This document shows, in pieces, positions 1-5,732 of a stretch of 7,163 nucleotides of DNA. Under the pieces are notes generated by a model that was given only the letters and a program-made list of their open reading frames with translations, was not told the DNA's origin and ran no database searches. Location: positions 1-7,163 of the forward strand of contig JAQWDO010000041.1 of the NCBI GenBank assembly GCA_028705415.1, written 5' to 3'. Each line of letters starts with the position of its first letter. Positions within the stretch are counted from its first letter, which is position 1. The translations under genes were made by a program, and so were the position numbers. The DNA comes from Dehalococcoidales bacterium (GTDB lineage Bacteria; Chloroflexota; Dehalococcoidia; Dehalococcoidales; CSSed11-197).

Positions 1-27
1 ATTGATTTACTGAAAGAAATCAGGTAA
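1..27 (+). CDS. 3' end of an upstream gene (partial, unidentified)
   Basis: Frame 1 is open from the first base and reads IDLLKEIR before a TAA at 25-27. The other two forward frames stop within the first 13 bases. The stop lies 4 bases before the tsaB ATG, the tight spacing expected in an operon, and the AGG of the probable tsaB ribosome binding site lies in the last sense codon. tsaE, the ATPase partner in t6A synthesis, often precedes tsaB, so it is a natural guess, but eight residues cannot identify a protein. An open frame this short could also be chance. Confidence 0.35.
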   Translation: MDLLKEIR

Positions 28-31
28 CTAT

Positions 32-1387
32 ATGCTTGTTCTGGGAATAGATACCTCAACCCGTTACACCAGCCTTGCTCTAGTAGATAATATGATACTG
101 CGAGCGGAAAATACATGGGAATGCAGGCACAACCACTCAGTAGAATTGCTGCCTGCGCTGGACCTCCTGCTATCAAAGGCTGGTTTACAGATCGGTGATA
201 TTCAAGGTATAGGAGCAGCAATCGGGCCCGGAGGCTTCAACGGCTTGAGGGTGGGCTTAAGCATTGCCAAGGGCATAGCTTACAGCCTCAATGTTCCTAT
301 TGCCGGAATTTCCAGCCTGGAAGCCATTGCCTGCCAGCATGCCACGCCGGATGCGTTTATTGTTCCGGTTATCCAATCAGGGCAGGATGTTTTATCATCT
401 GCTTTTTACAAGTCTATCACCGGAAGGCTTGAGCTTATAAAAGAGCCGTTTCTGATAAAGGCTGAAGATTTGATCAACGCAGTCCCGCAAAATGCGATTA
501 TCTGCGGTGATATGGATCAAGCCTTAAAGCAAGTTCTTGCAAAAGGACCAGGCGGCAAAGTCGTCTTGCCCTTTTGCCAGGACTTGCCTGCTTACAGTAC
601 AGAGGTTGCCCTGCTGGCCAGCGAAAGGTTTAAGTCCTGCCAGGTAGATGACGTCCATACGCTCGAACCCTTTTACCTGAAAAAGCCTCATATCACCAAA
701 CCAAAAAATAAAGTGCCCATTGCATCATCTGCAAGTATTCCATCCAGGGCTGTTATATGGGATATGGACGGAGTCATTGTAGACAGCGCAGAACATCACC
801 TGCAGGCATGGAAAGAAGCCTTCAAACCGCTTGCTGTTGACTTTGAAGAAGAGTATTTCCGGCATACATTTGGAACCAGCAATGATTCCATAGTAGCGGG
901 AATGAATTTAAACCTTTCCCCAGAACAGGCAAAGGCTGTAATTTCTGCCAAAGAAACACTTTTCCGGCAAATGGTTTCAGCCGGTATAGAACCCCTCCCT
1001 GGCGCTATAGACTTGATTATAGGTCTTAAAAAGCGCAAAATATCAATGGCAATTGCCTCTTCTGCACCTCAAGATAATATCAGGTGCATACTTAAAGCAC
1101 TCGGCATCCGCCAGTATTTCAGGGTTTTGGTAGGAGAAGAAGACATAACCCGCGGAAAACCAGATCCGGAGGTTTTTCTTACAGCTGCCAGAAAGCTTGG
1201 CGTTGATCCGGGGAAATGCCTCGTCATAGAAGACGCACTGCAGGGAGTAAGCGCAGCAAAACAGGCTCGAATGGCCTGCCTTGCCGTTGCCACGAGCAAC
1301 CCGGCAGTGACCTTGCAAGAAGCTGACTTTGTGGTTGAAAGCCTGGCATGTATCAATACGGATGAACTGCTCGGCTTGATCAAATAA
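32..1387 (+). CDS. tsaB: TsaB (t6A37 synthesis, dimerization subunit) fused to a HAD-IA hydrolase domain
   Basis: This is a two-domain protein of 451 residues. Residues 1 to about 222 are TsaB (YeaZ): an ASKHA-fold start GIDTST (5-10), the family block GPGGFNGLRVG (65-75) and a C-terminal LEPFYLKKP (211-219). TsaB is the non-catalytic partner of TsaD, needed to place threonylcarbamoyl on A37 of ANN-reading tRNAs. It is normally about 230 residues, so the rest is extra. After a Lys/Pro/Ser linker (about 220-238) comes a HAD subfamily IA domain: motif I DMDGVIVDS (244-252, nucleophile D244, acid/base D246), motif II Ser 343/344, motif III Lys376 in RGKPDP, and motif IV E400-D401. The segment from D251 to K261 resembles beta-phosphoglucomutase, but the mutase Arg (R49 in the Lactococcus enzyme) aligns with N284, so a phosphatase is likelier. 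There is no stop or good internal ribosome binding site at the junction. An AGG lies 7 bases before ATG 32. ndk follows after 23 bases. The role of the HAD part is unknown. Confidence 0.93.
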   Translation: MLVLGIDTSTRYTSLALVDNMILRAENTWECRHNHSVELLPALDLLLSKAGLQIGDIQGIGAAIGPGGFNGLRVGLSIAKGIAYSLNVPIAGISSLEAIACQHATPDAFIVPVIQSGQDVLSSAFYKSITGRLELIKEPFLIKAEDLINAVPQNAIICGDMDQALKQVLAKGPGGKVVLPFCQDLPAYSTEVALLASERFKSCQVDDVHTLEPFYLKKPHITKPKNKVPIASSASIPSRAVIWDMDGVIVDSAEHHLQAWKEAFKPLAVDFEEEYFRHTFGTSNDSIVAGMNLNLSPEQAKAVISAKETLFRQMVSAGIEPLPGAIDLIIGLKKRKISMAIASSAPQDNIRCILKALGIRQYFRVLVGEEDITRGKPDPEVFLTAARKLGVDPGKCLVIEDALQGVSAAKQARMACLAVATSNPAVTLQEADFVVESLACINTDELLGLIK

Positions 1388-1410
1388 CACTCAACGAGAG
1401 AGGAGATCCA

Positions 1411-1842
1411 ATGGAAAAATCACTTATTCTGGTCAAACCGGATGGCGTCGAACGCGGTCTTACCGGAACCATACTTAGCCGTTTGGAAGAACTGGGGTTA
1501 AAACTGGTAGCAATAAGAATGCTTCATGCAGATAAAGAACTGGCAGAACGACATTATGCTGTCCACCGGGATAAACCGTTTTTTAACGACCTGGTGAATT
1601 ATATTACGTCCTCACCCATCGTAGCTGCTGTATTCGAAGGCGAAGATGTTGTTAACCGTATTCGAAAAGCATGCGGTGCAACTGACCCTGCCAAATCTGA
1701 AAAAGGCACTATCAGAGGGGATTTTGGGCTGGATATCGGCCGTAATACTATCCACGCATCAGATTCTCCGGAAACTGCCGCAATCGAAGTTGATACCTTC
1801 TTTGCCGGTGGAGATATCTGCCAGTACACCAGAATGCGCTAA
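1411..1842 (+). CDS. ndk: Nucleoside diphosphate kinase
   Basis: Cytoplasmic NDK of 143 residues, the usual length, moves the gamma phosphate from ATP to other (d)NDPs through a phosphohistidine. The catalytic histidine is H115 in NTIHASDS (112-119). Other family residues are in place: K9 in LVKPDGV, Y49, R85 and T91 in the RKACGATDP block, R102 in TIRGDFG, and N112. An AGAGGAG ribosome binding site at 1399-1405 stands 5 bases before the ATG. The gene follows the tsaB fusion by 23 bases and is probably co-transcribed with it, since no promoter is evident in the gap. Its stop lies 6 bases from the stop of rsfS on the other strand, leaving no room for a separate terminator. Nothing unusual is seen in the protein. 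Confidence 0.97.
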   Translation: MEKSLILVKPDGVERGLTGTILSRLEELGLKLVAIRMLHADKELAERHYAVHRDKPFFNDLVNYITSSPIVAAVFEGEDVVNRIRKACGATDPAKSEKGTIRGDFGLDIGRNTIHASDSPETAAIEVDTFFAGGDICQYTRMR

Positions 1843-1848
1843 TACCTG

Positions 1849-2193
1849 TTACTGGATATGGACAACCGGACTTGCCGCAGGCCAAACGCTGTCCAAGTTG
1901 TAGTATTCGCGCTCAGATGGAGCAAAGATGTGAATTACTACATCGATGTAGTCTATAAGAATCCATCCGGACGATGCATCTCCTTCAACATGCCGCGCAT
2001 ATACGCCGGATTGTTTAAGGGAGTGTAATATCTCATCTCGAATAGCGTTTATCTGCCGGTCCGATTCACCGGATAGTATCACCATATAGTCAGTAAAGTT
2101 GCACGCCTGGCGGGCATCCAGGAGCACAATATCTTCTGCCTGTTTATCGTTTCCGATCTCTACTGCCCGCCGGGCTACATCTATCGCTTCCAG
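1849..2193 (-). CDS. rsfS: Ribosomal silencing factor RsfS (YbeB/Iojap family), probable CTG start
   Basis: RsfS binds L14 (uL14) on the large ribosomal subunit and blocks subunit joining when nutrients are short. Family marks are FTDYMVILSGESDRQINAI in the middle, and a C-terminal WILIDYIDVVIHIF followed by REYYNLDSVWP. The first ordinary start codon is GTG at 2127 (92 residues), but that begins inside the first strand of the fold. The frame continues upstream as EAIDVARRAVEIGNDKQAED, which matches the usual N-terminal helix of the family, and a stop at 2223-2221 bounds it. Between that stop and GTG 2127 there is no ATG, GTG or TTG. A CTG at 2193-2191 has GGAGG 7 bases upstream and gives 114 residues, the normal length. 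I therefore place the start there. A sequencing error (true ATG) would give the same coordinates. It stands alone and divergent from the Nfo-like gene, behind its own promoter. Confidence 0.9.
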   Translation of the reverse strand: MEAIDVARRAVEIGNDKQAEDIVLLDARQACNFTDYMVILSGESDRQINAIRDEILHSLKQSGVYARHVEGDASSGWILIDYIDVVIHIFAPSEREYYNLDSVWPAASPVVHIQ

Positions 2194-2200
2194 AAATAGG

Positions 2201-2205
2201 CCTCC
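2201..2205 (-). promoter_or_regulatory. Ribosome binding site that decides the rsfS start
   Basis: The minus strand reads GGAGG from 2205 to 2201, followed by 7 bases and then CTG at 2193-2191. No comparable purine-rich site precedes GTG 2127. Together with the conserved N-terminal helix encoded between the two positions, this supports initiation at CTG. Confidence 0.7.
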
Positions 2206-2230
2206 AGTGTTTATTGTAAATTACTCGTTA

Positions 2231-2239
2231 ATTATAGCA
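2231..2239 (-). promoter_or_regulatory. Extended -10 promoter of rsfS
   Basis: The minus strand reads TGC-TATAAT (2239 to 2231), a perfect sigma70-type -10 hexamer with the TGn extension. The -35 region is poor (about TTATGA at a 16-base spacing). The expected start of transcription is near 2224, which gives a leader of about 30 bases before the CTG start. Confidence 0.65.
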
Positions 2240-2278
2240 TAAATCAGAAATATCATAAGCCTGATAATATGTGTTTTA

Positions 2279-2287
2279 TGTTATACT
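2279..2287 (+). promoter_or_regulatory. Extended -10 promoter of the Nfo-like gene, probably leaderless
   Basis: TGT-TATACT at 2279-2287 is an extended -10 element with five of six consensus bases in the hexamer. No good -35 is present at 16-18 bases. Transcription would start at about 2294-2296, on or beside the ATG at 2296, so the mRNA would be leaderless. A weaker alternative, TGA-TAATAT, lies at 2262-2270. Confidence 0.5.
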
Positions 2288-2295
2288 CTCACTTG

Positions 2296-3135
2296 ATGAA
2301 TACAATCTTGTTCGGAACGGCCGGGATACCGTTAAGCACTCCCGGTTCAACCACAGTCGATGGAATCCATCATTTGCACACGCTGGGCCTTGATGCAATG
2401 GAAATTGAGTTTGTTCGCCAGGTATACCTGACCCAAAACACCGCCTTAGCTGTTGGATCAGCTGCCCGCGAATATAACATCCACCTGTCAGCCCATGCTC
2501 CTTATTACCTGAATCTTAACGCGCTGGAGCCGGAAAAAATTGCCAAAAGCAAGGCAATACTGTTCCGTGCTGCCTATATTGGGTCTTTCGCAGGTGCATA
2601 CAATGTCGTCTTTCATCCCGGTTATTACCTGAAAAACACTCCCGAAGATACTTATGCAGTAATATCTGCCAACATCGCTGAAGTGAGGAGCAAGCTGGAA
2701 GAAGCCAATTCATCTATCAAGCTTTCGCCGGAAACATCAGGGAAACCAAGCCAGTTTGGAACTCTTGATGAAATACTTGGCCTGTGCTCTGCTCGTGATG
2801 GAGTAACCCCATGTATAGATTTTGCCCATCTCCACGCCTATTCCGGTAAAATCAATACCTACAAAGAATTCACCGCTGTGCTGGATAAAATTGAAACAAT
2901 TCTCGGCAAAGAAGCTCTTGGCAAGCTGCATCTGCATGTATCAGGTATACACTACGGGCCAAAAGGAGAACTCAAGCATTTGCCACTTGACGAATCTGAC
3001 TTTAACTATCCCGAACTGCTAAAAGCGCTTGTCGATTTTAACGCAGGGGGTGTTATCATCTGCGAGAGCCCGGCAATGGAAGCTGATGCGCTTGTGTTGA
3101 AAACCAAATACAACCAGATAAAATCAGAAATTTAA
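2296..3135 (+). CDS. Endonuclease IV-like (AP endonuclease family 2) TIM-barrel protein
   Basis: This protein of 279 residues has the length and layout of endonuclease IV (Nfo), the zinc enzyme that cuts DNA 5' of abasic sites. Counting from ATG 2296, likely equivalents of the Nfo metal ligands are H67 in SAHAPYY, H107 in FHPGYY, E146 in SPETSG, D175 and H178 in DFAH, H214 in LHLH, H228 in ELKH and E257 in CESP. Spacing tracks the E. coli enzyme closely (69, 109, 145, 179, 182, 216, 231, 261). The ligand matching Nfo D229 is replaced by L226, with E225 next to it, so one zinc site may differ. It may be a divergent AP endonuclease or a related TIM-barrel enzyme; a symbol is withheld. In-frame ATGs at 2269 and 2278 lie upstream, but they precede or overlap the promoter, no start has a ribosome binding site, and the family begins at LFGTAGIPLS, so 2296 is preferred. 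The gene is monocistronic or read through toward ftsH. Confidence 0.85.
   Translation: MNTILFGTAGIPLSTPGSTTVDGIHHLHTLGLDAMEIEFVRQVYLTQNTALAVGSAAREYNIHLSAHAPYYLNLNALEPEKIAKSKAILFRAAYIGSFAGAYNVVFHPGYYLKNTPEDTYAVISANIAEVRSKLEEANSSIKLSPETSGKPSQFGTLDEILGLCSARDGVTPCIDFAHLHAYSGKINTYKEFTAVLDKIETILGKEALGKLHLHVSGIHYGPKGELKHLPLDESDFNYPELLKALVDFNAGGVIICESPAMEADALVLKTKYNQIKSEI
3097..3124 (+). promoter_or_regulatory. Candidate sigma70-type promoter at the 3' end of the Nfo-like gene
   Basis: TTGAAA (3097-3102) and TAAAAT (3119-3124) are separated by 16 bases, and each matches consensus at five of six positions. The predicted start is near 3131, at the end of the Nfo-like gene. It would transcribe the gap that follows, either as a separate RNA or as a long ftsH leader. 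AT-rich coding sequence can give such matches by chance. Confidence 0.4.
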
Positions 3136-3314
3136 ATGTCAGAGCCTTATAATAACGGCTTTCAATTCATTGGTTACGGAAAATGTTAAAAATGAAAGGA
3201 GCTTGTTTGATCATTTTATCTGGCATATTACAGGCAAGGAAGCCGTTGTTCTCCACTGTTTAGAATGATGAAAACACGGTTATTCGTTCGCATTCTTTGT
3301 AGCATGGCTCTTTT
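3131..3314 (+). other. Foldable intergenic region upstream of ftsH, possible leader or small RNA
   Basis: The gap between the Nfo-like gene and ftsH has no convincing gene. It contains nested complementary segments: 3141-3146 with 3306-3311 (6 pairs), 3151-3163 with 3238-3250 (13 pairs including 2 G-U), 3189-3195 with 3211-3217 (7 pairs, inside the previous loop) and 3262-3267 with 3291-3296 (6 pairs). They can form together. A TTTT run at 3311-3314 follows the closing helix, and the candidate promoter at 3097-3124 precedes it. A competing hairpin pairs 3141-3146 with 3158-3163. The helices other than the 13-pair one are short enough to arise by chance, and I recognise no known RNA family. 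Confidence 0.25.
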
Positions 3315-3324
3315 CTGATATAAT
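3297..3324 (+). promoter_or_regulatory. Promoter of ftsH
   Basis: A perfect TATAAT at 3319-3324 is preceded by TGA (3316-3318), forming an extended -10 element. TTGTAG at 3297-3302 is a partial -35 with a 16-base spacer. Transcription should start at about 3331-3332, giving a leader of about 20 bases that includes the ribosome binding site. Confidence 0.7.
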
Positions 3325-3337
3325 TAGGTATCCCTAG

Positions 3338-3343
3338 CAGAGG
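3338..3343 (+). promoter_or_regulatory. Ribosome binding site of ftsH, supporting a TTG start
   Basis: CAGAGG at 3338-3343 stands 8 bases before TTG 3352. No ATG or GTG in this frame lies nearby, and the reading from TTG gives the usual short basic N-terminus before the first membrane helix. Confidence 0.6.
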
Positions 3344-3351
3344 TTTACTAA

Positions 3352-5313
3352 TTGAAAATAAATATTAAACGAAGCATTTTTATCTATATCATCATCATAC
3401 TGGCGGTAATTGTCTTTTTTACCTTTTCCTCAATCGGCAATGAAAAGCCCGCGGATATTCCCTTCAGCCAGGTGATTAACATGTCTCATGAAGGAGTAAT
3501 CAGAGATATCACTGTTGAAGGCAGTGTGCTGAGTATTACCGATCTGAATGGTGCCAAATACCGGGCTGTCAAAGAGGCAGGGGTCAGTATTTACGAAATT
3601 CCCAACCTTAACCTGGAAGGTGTAGAAGTTGATATTGTTGAAGCCGGTATCAACTGGGGCGGGGTGTTTATTAATTTCCTGCCGCTTTTGCTTATCGGCG
3701 GTCTGATTCTCTTCATGTTTTCACAGGCAAAAGGCGCCAACAGCCAGGCTATGAGCTTCGGCCGCAGCAAAGCCAGGCTGTTTTCTGCTTCAAAACCTTC
3801 GGTAACTTTTGCAGATGTTGCCGGTGCCGATGAAGCCAAGCAGGAAATGTATGAGATCGTAGAGTTCCTTAAAAACCGGGAAAAGTTCCAGGTTCTTGGA
3901 GCACGTGTACCCAAAGGAGCACTGCTGGTTGGCGCTCCGGGTACCGGCAAGACCCTGCTTGCCAAAGCAATTGCCGGTGAAGCTGGAGTACCCTTCTTCT
4001 CTATCAGCGGCAGTGAGTTTGTAGAAATGTTTGTTGGCGTCGGCGCTTCCCGTGTGAGAGACCTGTTCGAACAGGCAAAGCGCAATGCTCCCTCGCTTAT
4101 TTTTATCGATGAAATTGATGCTGTAGGACGCCAGCGTGGAGCCGGCGTCGGAGGCGGCCACGACGAACGCGAACAGACGTTAAACCAGATACTGGTAGAA
4201 ATGGACGGGTTTGACACCAATACCAGCGTCATTGTGATTGCTGCAACCAACCGGCCGGATATCCTGGATACCGCATTGCTTAGACCCGGTCGTTTTGACC
4301 GCAGAATAATACTGGACATGCCGGATATTCACGGCAGAGAAGCCATCTTGAAGATACACGCTGCCGGCAAACCTCTTGACAAAGCCGTGAATCTGGAATC
4401 CATGGCTAAACAGACGGTTGGTTTTTCTGGAGCTGATCTGGCTAACCTGGTTAATGAAGCAGCAATACTTGCAGCCCGCAGAAACAAGAAAACCATCGGC
4501 CAGAAAGAATTCGAAGAATCAATCGAACGTGTTATTGCCGGACCGGAACGAAAAAGCCGCCGCATCAGTACCAGGGAAAAGGAAGTCATTGCCTATCATG
4601 AAGCCGGACATGCTCTTGTAGCCCGCCTGCTTCCCAATGCTGACCCAGTCCACAAAATCAGCGTGGTTGCCCGCGGCATGAGCCTCGGTCATACCCGCCA
4701 ATTACCATCTGAGGATCGCTATATTGAGACTCTCTCCCAGTATAAAGATCGCCTGGCAACACTAATGGGAGGAAGGGTAGCAGAAGAAACTGTATTCGGC
4801 GAACTTTCCACCGGTGCCTCCAACGATATAAAGGTCGCCACCGATCTGGCTGTAAAAATGGTAACCCAGTACGGTATGAGCACCAAGCTCGGGCCACGTA
4901 CCTTTGGCGAACGCCAGGATATGATTTTCCTCGGCAGGGAGATTACCGAGCAGAGAAACTATGGGGACACCATTGCCGATATTATCGACCAGGAAGTTAA
5001 CGCCATCATCCAGGAAGCATATGATACAGCCAAAAAAATCCTGACTGAAAACCGAAAGAGGCTAGATCATATATCCAGCATTCTGATTGTCAAAGAAGGT
5101 CTTGAAGGCAAGGAAATGGAGGAGGCTTTTACCGGCCCCATGAACGGCAAGGGGGAGGCGAAGAATATTCCTTCAAACGAATCGGAAATCTTTGAAGATG
5201 AGGGTGCCACCAAGGGAAAAGCAACCCCCAAGAACGCATCCGGGAAGAAATCCGTTGGAAAACCTGCCAAAAAGGCTGATCCGGGCACAGATAAGAAAAA
5301 CACCACAGAATAG
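3352..5313 (+). CDS. ftsH: ATP-dependent zinc metalloprotease FtsH
   Basis: FtsH is a membrane-anchored hexameric AAA+ protease that degrades misassembled membrane proteins and selected cytoplasmic regulators. The order is standard: membrane helix 1 (about 7-27), an extracytoplasmic segment (about 28-103), membrane helix 2 (about 104-124), then the cytoplasmic AAA+ module. This module has Walker A GAPGTGKT (194-201), pore motif MFVG (226-229), Walker B LIFIDE (249-254) and arginine fingers R314 and R317 in GRFDR. The M41 protease has HEAGH (416-420; zinc ligands H416 and H420, catalytic E417), with D492 in STGASND as the third ligand. All key residues are present. At 653 residues it is full length. 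The last 60 residues or so (from about 594) are a poorly conserved Lys/Gly/Glu-rich tail. The start is TTG behind a CAGAGG site and its own extended -10 promoter. moaE follows after 14 bases, probably in the same transcript. Confidence 0.98.
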   Translation: MKINIKRSIFIYIIIILAVIVFFTFSSIGNEKPADIPFSQVINMSHEGVIRDITVEGSVLSITDLNGAKYRAVKEAGVSIYEIPNLNLEGVEVDIVEAGINWGGVFINFLPLLLIGGLILFMFSQAKGANSQAMSFGRSKARLFSASKPSVTFADVAGADEAKQEMYEIVEFLKNREKFQVLGARVPKGALLVGAPGTGKTLLAKAIAGEAGVPFFSISGSEFVEMFVGVGASRVRDLFEQAKRNAPSLIFIDEIDAVGRQRGAGVGGGHDEREQTLNQILVEMDGFDTNTSVIVIAATNRPDILDTALLRPGRFDRRIILDMPDIHGREAILKIHAAGKPLDKAVNLESMAKQTVGFSGADLANLVNEAAILAARRNKKTIGQKEFEESIERVIAGPERKSRRISTREKEVIAYHEAGHALVARLLPNADPVHKISVVARGMSLGHTRQLPSEDRYIETLSQYKDRLATLMGGRVAEETVFGELSTGASNDIKVATDLAVKMVTQYGMSTKLGPRTFGERQDMIFLGREITEQRNYGDTIADIIDQEVNAIIQEAYDTAKKILTENRKRLDHISSILIVKEGLEGKEMEEAFTGPMNGKGEAKNIPSNESEIFEDEGATKGKATPKNASGKKSVGKPAKKADPGTDKKNTTE

Positions 5314-5327
5314 GACGGGATTAAATT

Positions 5328-5732
5328 ATGATAGCAGTAACCAGTGAAACATTGTCACCTGAAGAAGTCGTTCGCGCTACCAAAACCGATGACAGCGGAT
5401 GCGTTTGCACTTACGTGGGTTTAATACGTGATAACAACCGGGATAAAATGGTCGAATATGTAGAGTATTCTGATAAGGGAACTGAATCCGTAAAGGTGCT
5501 TCAGTCAATAGTTGATGAAGCCAGGGAAAAGTATCCTGTCAACGAAATGTCGCTTGTGCACCGGACCGGTAAACTCAAGGTAGGCGATATCAACCTGGTT
5601 ATCGCGGTAGCAGCCGGTCACAGAAAAGAAGCCTTTGAGGCGTGTGCTTTCGCAGTGGATGAATTTAAGGCCAGGCGCCCTACCGATAAAACCGAAAAGT
5701 ACCTGGATGGTACTGCTAGTTCCGCCTTTTAA
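5328..5732 (+). CDS. moaE: Molybdopterin synthase catalytic subunit MoaE
   Basis: MoaE pairs with thiocarboxylated MoaD to turn cyclic pyranopterin monophosphate into molybdopterin in the cytoplasm. This protein is 134 residues, close to the family size of about 140-150. Recognisable blocks are TYVGLIRDNN (28-37, with R34 matching the E. coli active-site R39), LVHRTGKLKVGD (76-87) and AAGHRKEAFEAC (95-106). K114 and K121 keep the seven-residue spacing of the two E. coli active-site lysines, K119 and K126. The residues between them differ: the usual P-I/F-W-K-K-E motif reads PTDKTE, so the aromatic residue is lost. AGGACGGGA at 5312-5320 supplies a ribosome binding site 7 bases before the ATG. 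The gene follows ftsH in an apparent operon, and no moaD or other cofactor gene is in the window. Its end overlaps the convergent prenyl synthase gene by 17 bases. Confidence 0.92.
   Translation: MIAVTSETLSPEEVVRATKTDDSGCVCTYVGLIRDNNRDKMVEYVEYSDKGTESVKVLQSIVDEAREKYPVNEMSLVHRTGKLKVGDINLVIAVAAGHRKEAFEACAFAVDEFKARRPTDKTEKYLDGTASSAF

Noticed and set aside
796..1390. Three overlapping minus-strand frames opposite the HAD domain
   Set aside because: The plus-strand frame carries all HAD motifs; the minus-strand frames overlap each other and show no recognisable domain.
1821..1855. Inverted repeat CCAGTA/TACTGG spanning the ndk and rsfS stop codons, as a shared terminator
   Set aside because: Six pairs with a 23-base loop and no following T run on either strand; too weak to call a terminator.
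1646..1903. Plus-strand frame of 85 codons overlapping ndk and rsfS
   Set aside because: An out-of-frame shadow of ndk running into the rsfS antisense strand; no motif and no ribosome binding site.
2269..2295. Longer start for the Nfo-like protein at ATG 2269 or 2278
   Set aside because: Adds up to nine residues not expected in the family, has no ribosome binding site, and precedes or overlaps the better -10 element.
3183..3263. Short ORF of 26 codons, with an AAAGGAG before an in-frame TTG, in the gap upstream of ftsH
   Set aside because: It could be a leader peptide, but it is short, has no good site before its ATG, no run of regulatory codons, and no composition that separates it from chance.
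3270..3302. T-arm-like GTTCGCATTC as part of a tRNA
   Set aside because: No matching 5-base stem, anticodon arm, acceptor stem or CCA could be placed around it.
3591..4319. Antisense open frame of 242 codons opposite ftsH
   Set aside because: It lies opposite the AAA+ domain coding region, its translation is Ser/Arg/Pro-rich without family motifs, and it has the character of a codon-bias shadow.
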